DNA of 18,972 nucleotides from Candidatus Tepidiaquacellales bacterium UBA2330 (GCA_002344965.1 DDUU01000006.1:1-18972); one strand, 5' to 3'; positions 7,730-17,071 are shown, counted from the first letter of the stretch. The notes: a model not told the origin generated them from the letters alone. Numbers and translations: made by a program.

Positions 7730-8065
7730 TTAGTTAACCGTTTCTTTTAAATGTCCGTTTAATTTTTCGGCGATCTTTACTTTAGGAATGACACCTACTA
7801 TCTGATCGACTATTTCACCGTTTTTAAATATCACTAAGGTCGGGATGCTTCTTATCCCGTATTTCATTGATACATTCTGATTGTTATCGACATCGAGTTT
7901 TCCGATTTTGAATTTTCCTTCATACTCGGCTGCAAGCTCTTCCACAACAGGGGCGATCATCTTACATGGTCCGCACCAAACAGCCCAGAAATCAACCATT
8001 ACAGGTATATCTGATTTTAAAACTTCAGCATCGAAATTGTCATCTGTGAATTCAACAGGTTTCAT
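7730..8065 (-). CDS. trxA: Thioredoxin
   Basis: Thioredoxin is a small cytoplasmic dithiol reductant for enzymes such as ribonucleotide reductase and peroxiredoxins. The 111 residues contain VMVDFWAVWCGPCKMIAPVV, with the canonical WCGPC at residues 30-34 and the buried acid D25, and the cis-proline loop in GIRSIPTLVIF. No signal peptide is present, so it is cytosolic. The start has one of the clearest Shine-Dalgarno sites in the window, AAAGGA about 7 bases before the ATG. It follows dnaE by 33 bp on the same strand without a terminator, so it is probably co-transcribed, and ends in a clear hairpin. Confidence 0.97.
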   Translation of the reverse strand: MKPVEFTDDNFDAEVLKSDIPVMVDFWAVWCGPCKMIAPVVEELAAEYEGKFKIGKLDVDNNQNVSMKYGIRSIPTLVIFKNGEIVDQIVGVIPKVKIAEKLNGHLKETVN

Positions 8066-8098
8066 TATATTATCCTTTCTGATTTATTTATTAAAATA

Positions 8099-11000
8099 TT
8101 AATTTAACTTCAAATTATTTTCTCCAACTAATAATTTCAAGTTGGAAATTAATTCCTTTGTTGCTTTTATTTTAAATTCTTTCGAAACAAAAGCTCTGGA
8201 CCGTGAATTACCGGTAACGTTAAAGAACAGTTTGGAATTTCCTTCGTTTTTTACGACCAGATCTCTTATGGAAGCAATCCTGTTCAAATCAGTTTCATTC
8301 TCATCGATATTTATCACAAGATTTCGCGTGAATATTTCAATGAATGTATCAATGCCGTAAATCTCTTCGACTATTAATTTTATTTTATCTCCGTTCTCTT
8401 CCGGTATTCCTTTTACAATTACCGGCATATCATTTTTAAAAAGATGCACTTTCTTTTCAAACAGCTGACTGAACGCCACGCACTCCCCCGTTCCGTAAAA
8501 ATCAACGAGATTAAATACTGCGAATTTATTTCCCCGCTTTGACTGCTTCTCCTGCATATCGTTTATAACTCCGCACATAACGGCAGTCTTTAGTTTTTTG
8601 AAATCAACTTCATTCGGATCATCACCGAAAGTCAGATCAATAAAATTCCAAATGTCCTTTTCATATTTTGAAAGAGGATGACCTGTAATGTAAAATCCTA
8701 TCGCATATTTTTCCTTGTTGTATTTTTCCGATTCAGGAAATTCTTCATAATGCTCGACTATGATATCTTCAATTGATGGAACCGAAGATGAATCACCGAA
8801 GAGACCTTCCTGTCCGTTTGCAGCTTCGCTTGAACTGTATCTCTGTGCATACATAGTCGCTCTTTCAATGTTTAAAAACAGCTTTCTTCTTACCGGCTCA
8901 ATGCTGTCAAACGCTCCTGAAAATATCAGACTCTCAATCGCTTTTTTGTTTACGATCCTGAGGTCAACTCTCTTAAGCAGATCCAGGAAATTCAGATACT
9001 TACCTCCAGCATTTCTTTCGTCAATAATATTCTGAGCGGCTTTTCCTCCGACATTCTTCAGCGCGTTAAGCCCGTAAAGTATTTCAGCTTTACCCTTTTC
9101 ATCTTCAGGATATTTGATTGCAAAATCCATTTCACTTTCATTTACATCAGGAGCGCGAAGATTGATTTTCATTTTTCTGCACTCGTTTGCAAGCTGCTGC
9201 AGTTCCGTTTCATCATCTTTTCTGCAGGCCATTGAGACGGAGAAAAATTCTGCAGGATAATGAGTTTTCAGATACGCAGTGTAAAACGCAAGAATGGAAT
9301 AAGCTACGCCGTGTGATTTATTAAATCCGTAGTCTGCGAATTTTAAAATTAAGTTAAAGATTTCTGTTGCAATATTTCTGTCAACATTATTTTTAACGGC
9401 TCCGCTGATAAATTTCTGTTTGATCTCCATCATTTTCTCCTTGATCTTTTTCCCCATCGCCTTTCTCATATTATCTGCTTCGGCAAGACTGAATCCCGCA
9501 ATGTCACGCGCTATCTGCATTACCTGTTCCTGATAAACTATTATACCGTATGTTTCCTTCAGCGTCAGTTCAAGTTTCGGATGAAGGTATGTAATTGGTT
9601 TGACTCCGTTCCTCTTATCAATGAAATCCGGGATCACATCCATCGGTCCCGGACGGTAAAGCGCATTCATCGCCGCAAGGTCGTTAATATTTTTCGGTTT
9701 GAGTTTTGAAAGATACTCCCGCATTTTGCTCTTTGAGAACTGAAAGATGCCGACAGTAGAGCCGGCGGAAAAAAGTTCATATGTTTCTTTATCATCGAGC
9801 GGAATGTCATCGACAGTTAAATTCAAACCGTATTTTTCATTTATAATATCGAGAATTTTCCTGATTACTTTAAGCTCTTTTAATCCGAGGAAATCAATCT
9901 TAATAAGTCCCGCATCTTCAAGCTGATTCATATCATACTGAGTGCAGAAGACATTATCCTCTCCCGTAACTTTTGAAAGCGGCACATAATCAGTAACGCT
10001 GCCGGGAGCTATCACTACTCCGGATGCATGTATGGATGAATTCTTATTAAGATTTTCCAGCACGAGACAGTAATCAAAAAGTTTTTTCTTTTCTTCCTTC
10101 TGTGCAGCGTCTCCCGTCAGAAAATATTTTTTAAAATCGGCTTCTTCACTATAACATTCTGACAGCTTTTTTACTTTACCGAATATTATCGGAATGCTTT
10201 TAGTAAGATCATTGATCTCCTGGAACGGAAAATTCAGAACGCGTCCGACGTCTTTAAGCACGCCTCTCGGAGCGAGCTTATTAAACGTAACTATCTGCGC
10301 CACGGAATCACTCCCGTATTTTTCTTTGGCATAGCGGATCACTTCATCTCTTTTATCATCCTGAAAATCAATGTCAATGTCGGGCATTGATATTCTTTCC
10401 GGATTAAGAAATCTTTCAAACAGAAGATCGTAGTCAAGAGGATTTACATTTGTAATGCCGATGCAGTAACAGACCAGACTTCCCGCTGCGCTTCCCCTGC
10501 CCGGTCCGACAAGAATGCCGATGCTTTTTGCATAACTGATAAAATCCTGCACAATAAGGAAGTATCCGGAGAAGTTCATTTTCTTTATGACTTCAAGCTC
10601 ATAACGAAGTCTCTTCTCCGCTGTATCCGAACCTTCCGGAAACATTTTTTTCAATCCTTCAAAGGAGATCTTTTCAAGATAATCATCAAACGTCCTCGCC
10701 TTTTTTTCTTCATCCGGTATTCTGTAATTCGGCATGAAATTTTTATCCGTGTCAAGTTCCAGATTGCATTTCTCCGTAACTTCAAGCGTGGATTTTATTG
10801 CTTCAGGAAAATCTCTGAAGAGTCTGCACATTTCCTCAGCGGATTTAAAATAGATCTGATCAGTTCCGTACCTAAGATTGGTAAGCACTTCATTCTGACC
10901 GTTATTTCTGAAAGACTTTGCGGACTGCTTAGCGCTGAGGTTTAAATAAATGTTATGTGCGATTGCATGTTCTTTTTTTATGTAATGAACGTCATTGGTT

Positions 11001-11671
11001 GCAATGAGCTTCAGTCCGAATTTTTTCGCAAGCAGCGGCATTTCCTTCATCACTTTCATTTCAGCGGAAATACCGTGATCCTGAATTTCCAGATAAAAGT
11101 CTTCTCCGAAAATATCCTTATAAACCCCCGTCATCTTTTCAGCGGTCTTAAGATCATCTCTTGTGATATAACACGAAATCACTCCGCCTGCACAGGCTGA
11201 CGTAGCGATGAGACCGTTGCTGTACCTGCCGAGCACTTCAAGATCTATGCGGGGTTTGTAATAATATCCTTCCGTATGTCCGATAGAAACAAGTTTGATG
11301 AGATTTCTGTAACCGGTCTCGTTTTTTGCAAGGAGAATAAGATGAGCGTAGTTTATATTCGCCGAAGTAAGACCGTCTGAATTCTCCAGGTCCTGCGCTT
11401 CGATTTCTTCAAGAGCTTTTACATTTTTTTTCCCTTTGTCAAATCTCGTGCCCGACTGGGCTACATAAACTTCGCATCCTATGACAGGTTTGATTCCTTT
11501 GGCTTTTGCTTTTTTATAAAACTCCATTATGCCGTACATGACTCCGTGATCAGTAAGCGCGACAGCGGACATTTTATTCTCAACTGCAGCATTCACAAGA
11601 CCGTCAATGGAAGATATCGCATCGAGCAGCGAATAGTGTGAATGATTATGTAAGTGAATAAATTCGGACAT
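8099..11671 (-). CDS. dnaE: DNA polymerase III subunit alpha
   Basis: DnaE is the replicative polymerase. At 1190 residues it is full length. The N-terminal PHP domain starts with FIHLHNHSHYSLLDA and keeps the metal-binding set: H6/H8, D17, H42 (LTDHG), E67 (GCEVYV), the ATSACAGG cysteine, the IQDHG histidine and the NDVH pair. The polymerase palm holds the catalytic aspartates in PDIDIDF (D431, D433) after the GPGRGSAAGSLV block. The fingers carry GPMDVIPDFIDKR and YQEQVMQIARDIAGFSLAEAD, and a C-terminal OB fold lies near residues 1030-1110 (AVMCGVINDMQEKQSKRGNK). The ATG directly precedes the PHP start, as is normal. A short gap leads to trxA. Confidence 0.98.
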   Translation of the reverse strand: MSEFIHLHNHSHYSLLDAISSIDGLVNAAVENKMSAVALTDHGVMYGIMEFYKKAKAKGIKPVIGCEVYVAQSGTRFDKGKKNVKALEEIEAQDLENSDGLTSANINYAHLILLAKNETGYRNLIKLVSIGHTEGYYYKPRIDLEVLGRYSNGLIATSACAGGVISCYITRDDLKTAEKMTGVYKDIFGEDFYLEIQDHGISAEMKVMKEMPLLAKKFGLKLIATNDVHYIKKEHAIAHNIYLNLSAKQSAKSFRNNGQNEVLTNLRYGTDQIYFKSAEEMCRLFRDFPEAIKSTLEVTEKCNLELDTDKNFMPNYRIPDEEKKARTFDDYLEKISFEGLKKMFPEGSDTAEKRLRYELEVIKKMNFSGYFLIVQDFISYAKSIGILVGPGRGSAAGSLVCYCIGITNVNPLDYDLLFERFLNPERISMPDIDIDFQDDKRDEVIRYAKEKYGSDSVAQIVTFNKLAPRGVLKDVGRVLNFPFQEINDLTKSIPIIFGKVKKLSECYSEEADFKKYFLTGDAAQKEEKKKLFDYCLVLENLNKNSSIHASGVVIAPGSVTDYVPLSKVTGEDNVFCTQYDMNQLEDAGLIKIDFLGLKELKVIRKILDIINEKYGLNLTVDDIPLDDKETYELFSAGSTVGIFQFSKSKMREYLSKLKPKNINDLAAMNALYRPGPMDVIPDFIDKRNGVKPITYLHPKLELTLKETYGIIVYQEQVMQIARDIAGFSLAEADNMRKAMGKKIKEKMMEIKQKFISGAVKNNVDRNIATEIFNLILKFADYGFNKSHGVAYSILAFYTAYLKTHYPAEFFSVSMACRKDDETELQQLANECRKMKINLRAPDVNESEMDFAIKYPEDEKGKAEILYGLNALKNVGGKAAQNIIDERNAGGKYLNFLDLLKRVDLRIVNKKAIESLIFSGAFDSIEPVRRKLFLNIERATMYAQRYSSSEAANGQEGLFGDSSSVPSIEDIIVEHYEEFPESEKYNKEKYAIGFYITGHPLSKYEKDIWNFIDLTFGDDPNEVDFKKLKTAVMCGVINDMQEKQSKRGNKFAVFNLVDFYGTGECVAFSQLFEKKVHLFKNDMPVIVKGIPEENGDKIKLIVEEIYGIDTFIEIFTRNLVINIDENETDLNRIASIRDLVVKNEGNSKLFFNVTGNSRSRAFVSKEFKIKATKELISNLKLLVGENNLKLN

Positions 11672-11732
11672 ATAAATTAATGAAGTAAACTCAATATATT
11701 GAAATCAGAAAGTAAATGAAATTAACATTTAG

Positions 11733-11763
11733 CAAAAAATGGGATTAGTTCCAGAGTTGTCAA
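11733..11763 (-). promoter_or_regulatory. Candidate dnaE promoter
   Basis: On the minus strand a perfect TTGACA (11758-11763), which also contains part of a TTTG -33 box, is followed after about 20 bp by ATTTTTTG (11733-11740). The latter matches the TTTG half of the Bacteroidota -7 element but lacks its TA. The distance to the dnaE ATG is about 60 bp. Confidence 0.28.
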
Positions 11764-11835
11764 AAATAACTATTTAACTTAATAAATATTCCAGTTGATT
11801 GATAATTTGCAACAAAATTTTTTCTTTACTCAAAT

Positions 11836-11886
11836 CACCCCACCCTGCCCTCCCCTTGCAAAGGGGAGGGTTTGGGAGGGGTTGAA
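11836..11886. repeat. GC-rich palindromic extragenic repeat
   Basis: A perfect 10-bp stem, CCCTCCCCTT (11848-11857) with AAGGGGAGGG (11861-11870) around a 3-base loop, is extended outward by further imperfectly matching arms (CCCCACCCTG on the left, TTTGGGAGGGG on the right). Its composition stands out sharply from the AT-rich surroundings. Palindromes with this CCTCCCCTTGCAAAGGGGAGG core occur between genes in many unrelated bacteria, so this is probably one copy of a dispersed REP/MITE-like element. It has no long T-run that would make it a standard terminator. Confidence 0.75.
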
Positions 11887-12044
11887 AATACTAAACAGGT
11901 GAAAATCAAATGAATAATGCAGTAAGCTTTAATCAAATTATTACAAAATAAAATTAAGGTAAAACGCTATGGACGGATATGGATTAACTCAGCAGAATTA
12001 ATTTATAATGATTATAAAAAATCACTTTCGACAAAGCATGGATA

Positions 12045-13478
12045 TCATTTTATTTCCTTTGCTTTTTCGAGAAGCCAGTCTCTTGCGATGACATTGATAT
12101 TATTTTTAAGTTCTGACAAAAGTATAGCTTTTTCATTTACGTCCTTAGTTCTCGCCTTCAGAAGAATACCTACATATTTCAGATAATTATTATATCTGCT
12201 GTAATGAATAGACAGAATATTTTTCTTGCGCTTTAAGTAATGTCTTGTTGAATCGATAATATACTGCAGAGTCTCGAATTCACTGAGTTCGTAATAGATC
12301 TGAATGAGCGTTTCCTTTGATTTCAAATAATAATAGGAATTCTGATAGTTTACCTTATTAAGGAATTCCACAGCGCTGTCATACTCCTTTTTATTATAGC
12401 AAATAAATCCGCTGACAAGATTATTTGTATCATCGCGAAATTCCGGATGTATTTTTCCAAAATATTTCTCTTTGAATTTTTCCACCCATGCTATCTCTTT
12501 TAAATGGAGACCGATTATAATAATGCTGATAAAATCAAGATCCTGAAAATACTGCTTATGAAGATAGAAACCGTTTGATTCGAATGTAGAATATACATTG
12601 AATATTTTTTTAAGATAGATTTTCTCACCCATAGCAATTTTATTGAATCCGAAATTTATAAGAGAGAAATAAACAAGCTCAAGTTCGGTATGATTGTATT
12701 TGTTAATATTTTTGAAAACAAAGGCAAGCAGTTTACTGAAAAACCTGTCTCCGTTTTCCGATGTCATCATTTTAAGCACAAGATATTCCGAAAATATCAG
12801 CGGGTCGTTTTTTTCAAAAGAAGTAGTGTTTTCTTCGATAAAGGTAACGACTTCATCAATAAATTTTATATTAGGCATAATATTTCCGAGGAAGTGATAT
12901 TTGCGGCTGAGAAGCGAATTAATGAGTTCGAGCTTTGCGGAAATGAAATACCTGTCAATATTATCTGACATTCCGAAATAAATCCAGTCGATATCCTTTT
13001 CAATATTTTTACCTTTCTGACTGAGAACAGCTCTTTCAAAACTCAGATAGTTTGCATAGAAATCAAAGTTACGGTTAAATTCATTTTCGAAATGTCCGTT
13101 AAGTTCATTATTTACAGCATTAAAATTTTTAGTCATATTCTTCTTACCGTAAAATTCAAGCTGTAAAATATTATATCGGATAAGATTATTCTCGGCGGAA
13201 ACAACAGCAATAAAATTTTCACAGAGTTTTTTTAAATGTGACAATTGCGTTCTAAGTTTCTGATCATTGAATTTTTGTCCGGGAAAAATGCTGTTCCAGA
13301 CAGAAGTTTTATCAAGACCGGACGTATCGGCTGCATTTAATCTGTTCATTATATAATCATGCAACGATATTACCACGGGATTTTTATTGAAAAAAGGAGA
13401 ACGTATAAATTCAGAGAGCCGCTTTTGTTCTCCATGATTAAGACCTTTGAGAATCTCAATCAGCCTGATCTCTTTCAT
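12045..13478 (-). CDS. Conserved helical protein of unknown function (Bacteroidota/Ignavibacteriota type)
   Basis: The 477-residue protein has no signal peptide or membrane segment. Its N-terminus has the form LIEILKGLNHGEQKRLSEFI, then RSPFFNKNPVVISLHDYI, with IFPGQKFNDQKLRTQLSHLK about residues 68-87. I recognise this arrangement from a family of uncharacterised proteins frequent, often in several copies, in Bacteroidota and Ignavibacteriota genomes. The rest is almost entirely alpha-helical, and parts such as FICYNKKEYDSAVEFLNKV and ETLIQIYYELSEFETLQYII read like TPR-type helical pairs, suggesting a scaffold for protein contacts. No catalytic motif is visible. It is monocistronic and diverges from the T9SS cargo gene. 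No function is proposed. Confidence 0.8.
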   Translation of the reverse strand: MKEIRLIEILKGLNHGEQKRLSEFIRSPFFNKNPVVISLHDYIMNRLNAADTSGLDKTSVWNSIFPGQKFNDQKLRTQLSHLKKLCENFIAVVSAENNLIRYNILQLEFYGKKNMTKNFNAVNNELNGHFENEFNRNFDFYANYLSFERAVLSQKGKNIEKDIDWIYFGMSDNIDRYFISAKLELINSLLSRKYHFLGNIMPNIKFIDEVVTFIEENTTSFEKNDPLIFSEYLVLKMMTSENGDRFFSKLLAFVFKNINKYNHTELELVYFSLINFGFNKIAMGEKIYLKKIFNVYSTFESNGFYLHKQYFQDLDFISIIIIGLHLKEIAWVEKFKEKYFGKIHPEFRDDTNNLVSGFICYNKKEYDSAVEFLNKVNYQNSYYYLKSKETLIQIYYELSEFETLQYIIDSTRHYLKRKKNILSIHYSRYNNYLKYVGILLKARTKDVNEKAILLSELKNNINVIARDWLLEKAKEIK

Positions 13479-13508
13479 AAATTATTTAATCATATTTTTT
13501 ATTCAATA

Positions 13509-13518
13509 CAAAATTATA
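13509..13518 (-). promoter_or_regulatory. Candidate -10/-7 element of the 477-residue protein gene
   Basis: On the minus strand the string TATAATTTTG contains both a perfect sigma-70 -10 (TATAAT) and a perfect Bacteroidota -7 box (TAnnTTTG). It lies 30 bp before the ATG. No convincing -35 or -33 box is present at the expected distance, which limits confidence. Confidence 0.42.
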
Positions 13519-13600
13519 CTATTTAACTATGTAAAGTAACCTAAAATAAATGTCAGAATTTCCCACAAACCCGATTTCCTTTCCATAGTCAAATTCAGGA

Positions 13601-13620
13601 AAAACGGTTAAAACCGTTTT
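13601..13620. promoter_or_regulatory. Inverted repeat in the divergent intergenic region, possible operator
   Basis: AAAACGGTT (13601-13609) and AACCGTTTT (13612-13620) form perfect 9-bp arms with a 2-base centre, too tight for a usual hairpin terminator but typical of a dimer-binding operator. It lies between the divergent starts of the 477-residue gene and the T9SS cargo gene, about 120 and 155 bp from them. The regulator is unknown. Confidence 0.4.
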
Positions 13621-13702
13621 AAAACAAAACTTTTCCCCTCATATCTCACTTCAAAACTATACATTTCTCTCAATCTCACTCACCAAAACTCAAAAAAAAA
13701 TC

Positions 13703-13734
13703 TTTGCATTAATTTTTCCCGATCTGTATTTTCG
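13703..13734 (+). promoter_or_regulatory. Candidate promoter of the T9SS cargo gene
   Basis: TTTG at 13703-13706 and TATTTTCG at 13727-13734 are 20 bp apart, close to the Bacteroidota pattern TTTG-N19-TAnnTTTG with one mismatch in the -7 box. The same bases also read as TTGCAT-N17-TATTTT, a weak sigma-70 pair. The ATG follows 41 bp later. Confidence 0.38.
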
Positions 13735-13775
13735 TTTTGAAATTAATAAAAAAATAATAAGCTGCTTCAAAAAAT

Positions 13776-16700
13776 ATGCGACGATTGAAATTTCCTGTAT
13801 TCATTTCTTTATGCGTGATTATAATTTACGCATTCGGATTCAGCGATCGCGATCCGAAAAAAAACGATAACGATAACAACGGCAATCCGGGTGTCTCTGC
13901 AGTAAATTCAAAACAAATGGATGCAAATAATATCAGAACCTGGTACAGAAACAACGGCAGCTTTAACCGGAATCCATCTACAGGAAATTCCGGATTCGAA
14001 TGGCCGAAAGGAAGTTCCAAGTTTGCAAGATACGCATCAGGATTATGGATTGGAGCTGTGGTCGGTGATGATACGCTTATAGCTGTCGCGGAATATGACT
14101 ATGAATATCTTCCGGGGTATGTGGATGCAAACGGAAATCCGCAGGGGAAGGACGATCCGCTGTACAGAATTTATACTATAAATAAGGGCGACACAGTGAG
14201 TGAAGACTATTTAAACTGGCCTGTCAGTCAGGGAGCTTATACGGATAATAACGGTAAGCCATTTATCATGGGAGATCAGACGATGTTTTTTTCTTATACA
14301 GACGGATATCCTGAAGCGCATGCAAACAATGCCGGCAGAACCAATCCTCTTAAAGCTCAGATATTGCAGACTAATTTTTGTTTCAAAAAAAATTTTGGAG
14401 TTTATAACGATGTAATAATTACGGAGATGAGAATTATAAACAGAAGTAATCAGCCGTGGACAAGATGTTATATGGCGTTATGGACTGATGATGATCTTGG
14501 AGTGGCTACTGATGATGCGGTCGGATGCGATACAAATTTAAATCTGGGATTTACATATAACTTCACGAACAACGACGGTGAATACGGACCGGCTCCTCCG
14601 GCTGTGGGATTTCTTTTACTTAAAGGTCAGATAACTCAGAGTGCCGGCGATACAGTGAGATATTATAGTCCGGCTTTAAGTAATAATCTAATCACCAAAC
14701 CGGGATATAAAGACGCAGGTATGTCTGCTTTCAATGCTTTTTTAGGTGTAAGTTTTGCAGATCCAAGTAACTATAAGGAAACATATTTCACACTTCAGGG
14801 AATGGGACGCGCTGGAACCTCCTGGGTGAATCCGGTAACAAATCAGATAACAAAATTTGCTTTTTCAGGAGATCCTTACACAGGTCAGGGCTGGAATATG
14901 TTGTCTTCAGAAGACCAAAGATCTTTACAGGTTACGGGACCTTCGACAGTCAATCCCGGTGATACGCAGACTATTGTATATGCACAGATCATAGCAAGAA
15001 GCACAAGCAATCTTGCAAGCGTTAATTCTCTGAAATACTTTTCAAAACAGCTGAAGAGATTATATGAATATAATTTTAATATCAGTGTGGCTGCGAATCC
15101 GCCTGAAGCCGAACACTATTCATCCGGAAACGGAAAAATTTATATCACTCTGAACGATAAAGCAGAAAGGAAAAAATATTTTAACGCGTATTCGGATACA
15201 TACTTTAAATTTCAGGGATATAATGTTTATCAGATAAATTCCTATTCTGTTAATCCGTTTTCGAAAGATACTGTACTCGTAAAAACATTTGACATCAGGG
15301 ACGGCATTAAGGATATTAAGGACAGCGTTTATTATGAAGAGCAGCAGGGGTTTCTATACGGCATTGTGCAGAAAGGAAGTGACAACGGAATTTCGCGTTA
15401 CATTGAGCTGGACAGAGACACAATCGGCAAAAAGAATTTCATTAACGGAACTGAATATAAATTTGCAGTCACTGCATATTATTATGATCCGTCCGGCGGA
15501 CCTTTTACACTACCTAAAGTTCTTGAGTCGCCTAAAATAATTCTCAAAGTCATTCCGCAGAATATTTCTACCGGTACGCAGATAAATTATTCTTTTGGTG
15601 ATACTATACTCACCGATCAGAGAGATCTCGGAGTAATGCCGGTAATTTTTGATCCCTTTAAACTTCTGAACGCAACATACACATCTGTCTTCGGAATGTT
15701 TGATAATAAATTAAGCTGGACGCTTACAAGAAATTATAACGGAAGCAGCACGGTGCTTTTTCAAAATGAACATGACTTCACGGGAACGCAGGACACGGCA
15801 AAATCAGCGGACGGATTAATGCTTATTCATATGAACAAAAGGGATTCCGGAGTAATAAGAGATCCTGATGACAATTACAGAATCAGCAACAACATTCCGA
15901 CAAATACTTTGCAAAAAGGCTGGACTTATGAACCGCAGGAAAATATCTGGTTCAGAGGTCCGGATACAGCTGCAGTTATAAATGCGAAAGTATTTACTAA
16001 CAGACAATTTGACAGCAGGTCTCTGGGAATGAGTTTTCCTACACAGGGAAGATTCAATAACTTCAGATCAAGGATCATTGCCAACGGATCACAATTCACC
16101 GAAGGCACAGGAGCAAACACACTGATGTCAGGAGGTCCTTTAAGGAAGGTGCAGTTTGTTTTCGGAGAAACTTCAAAGGCGTACAGATATGCTCCGTCTG
16201 CAAATGTATTACTTACGGATACAAACTTAAGTGTAACTCCTTACCGCGATATGACAGATGTACCTTTTGCAGTATATTCAACAGATGATCTTGACTCATC
16301 CGGCGGCGCGCCGAGAAGACTTAATGTTGCATTTGTAGATGCGGATGCGGATGGTATTTGGAATCCGGATGAAAGTAAACTGGGCAAGTATCAGTTTGTT
16401 TATATACTGACATCCGCTTACAATGAAACACCAAATCCAAACTATGTAAGCCGCGGCGGTCAGCCAGTCAATCCGGGTTCGGGAAATCCAATTTCCGGAT
16501 TTTCTGCAATGGATATAATGTACGCCTGGCTTCCGAGACTTGCAAATGCAGGTGACAAATGGAAGTCTGGTGATAAACTTACAGTTTTTCCTTACAGGAT
16601 CACGAGAGCGGATTTTGTGCCGGGCTATCCCGTGAAATATTCATGGACTGTTAACGGCACTGTGTTTAATAATAATGATCTGACGAAAGAAGGAATAAAT

Positions 16701-17006
16701 AAAATCAAAGCTTTTCCGAATCCATATTACGGATTTTCAGAGCTTGAATACAATGATGCAGGAGAAAAATTTATTTACTTCTCTCATCTGCCGGCTGTAT
16801 GCACAATTTACATTTATAGTCTTGACGGCTCGCCTGTAAAAAAGATCGAGAGAAATTCAAATGATCCGAAGAACTCGCTTGAGAAATGGAATTTACAAAA
16901 CAATGACGGAAAATACGTGGCGAGCGGAATGTATGTGGTTTACATTGACTGCGGTCCGGCAGGAGCTAAGTCATTGAAGATAGCTGTGTTTCAGAATAAA
17001 TATTAG
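13776..17006 (+). CDS. Large secreted protein with T9SS type A sorting domain
   Basis: This 1076-residue protein has an N-terminal signal peptide (hydrophobic core about residues 6-21, FPVFISLCVIIIYAFG) and then a low-complexity Asp/Asn stretch. The first half opens with FARYASGLWIGAVVGDDTLI, a hallmark of large uncharacterised surface proteins in Ignavibacteriota. Residues 855-866, DADADGIWNPDE, fit an EF-hand calcium loop (D at 1, 3, 5, G at 6, E at 12). The last 100 residues are a T9SS sorting domain, starting IKAFPNPYYGFSELEYN, with the later GKYVASGMYVVYI strand. It would be exported by Sec, then taken across the outer membrane by the type IX system and attached or released. No enzyme domain is recognised. 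It ends with a strong terminator. Confidence 0.87.
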   Translation: MRRLKFPVFISLCVIIIYAFGFSDRDPKKNDNDNNGNPGVSAVNSKQMDANNIRTWYRNNGSFNRNPSTGNSGFEWPKGSSKFARYASGLWIGAVVGDDTLIAVAEYDYEYLPGYVDANGNPQGKDDPLYRIYTINKGDTVSEDYLNWPVSQGAYTDNNGKPFIMGDQTMFFSYTDGYPEAHANNAGRTNPLKAQILQTNFCFKKNFGVYNDVIITEMRIINRSNQPWTRCYMALWTDDDLGVATDDAVGCDTNLNLGFTYNFTNNDGEYGPAPPAVGFLLLKGQITQSAGDTVRYYSPALSNNLITKPGYKDAGMSAFNAFLGVSFADPSNYKETYFTLQGMGRAGTSWVNPVTNQITKFAFSGDPYTGQGWNMLSSEDQRSLQVTGPSTVNPGDTQTIVYAQIIARSTSNLASVNSLKYFSKQLKRLYEYNFNISVAANPPEAEHYSSGNGKIYITLNDKAERKKYFNAYSDTYFKFQGYNVYQINSYSVNPFSKDTVLVKTFDIRDGIKDIKDSVYYEEQQGFLYGIVQKGSDNGISRYIELDRDTIGKKNFINGTEYKFAVTAYYYDPSGGPFTLPKVLESPKIILKVIPQNISTGTQINYSFGDTILTDQRDLGVMPVIFDPFKLLNATYTSVFGMFDNKLSWTLTRNYNGSSTVLFQNEHDFTGTQDTAKSADGLMLIHMNKRDSGVIRDPDDNYRISNNIPTNTLQKGWTYEPQENIWFRGPDTAAVINAKVFTNRQFDSRSLGMSFPTQGRFNNFRSRIIANGSQFTEGTGANTLMSGGPLRKVQFVFGETSKAYRYAPSANVLLTDTNLSVTPYRDMTDVPFAVYSTDDLDSSGGAPRRLNVAFVDADADGIWNPDESKLGKYQFVYILTSAYNETPNPNYVSRGGQPVNPGSGNPISGFSAMDIMYAWLPRLANAGDKWKSGDKLTVFPYRITRADFVPGYPVKYSWTVNGTVFNNNDLTKEGINKIKAFPNPYYGFSELEYNDAGEKFIYFSHLPAVCTIYIYSLDGSPVKKIERNSNDPKNSLEKWNLQNNDGKYVASGMYVVYIDCGPAGAKSLKIAVFQNKY

Positions 17007-17071
17007 AATTAAAGCATTACAAAATTTCATATATGAAAACGATTCGTTCTTTGATAATAAATATCCAAAAC

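Larger units (their letters stand above)
11672..12044. other. Intergenic region between the 477-residue gene and dnaE
   Basis: These 373 bp lie between two minus-strand genes. They contain the candidate dnaE promoter, a GC-rich palindromic repeat (11836-11886), and an AT-only inverted repeat at 12002-12018 (8-bp arms around one base) just past the stop of the upstream gene. I found no convincing small gene or RNA in the remainder. Confidence 0.7.

Noticed and set aside
12002..12018. AT-only inverted repeat as terminator of the 477-residue gene
   Set aside because: The arms are separated by a single base and contain no G or C, so a stable terminator hairpin is unlikely.
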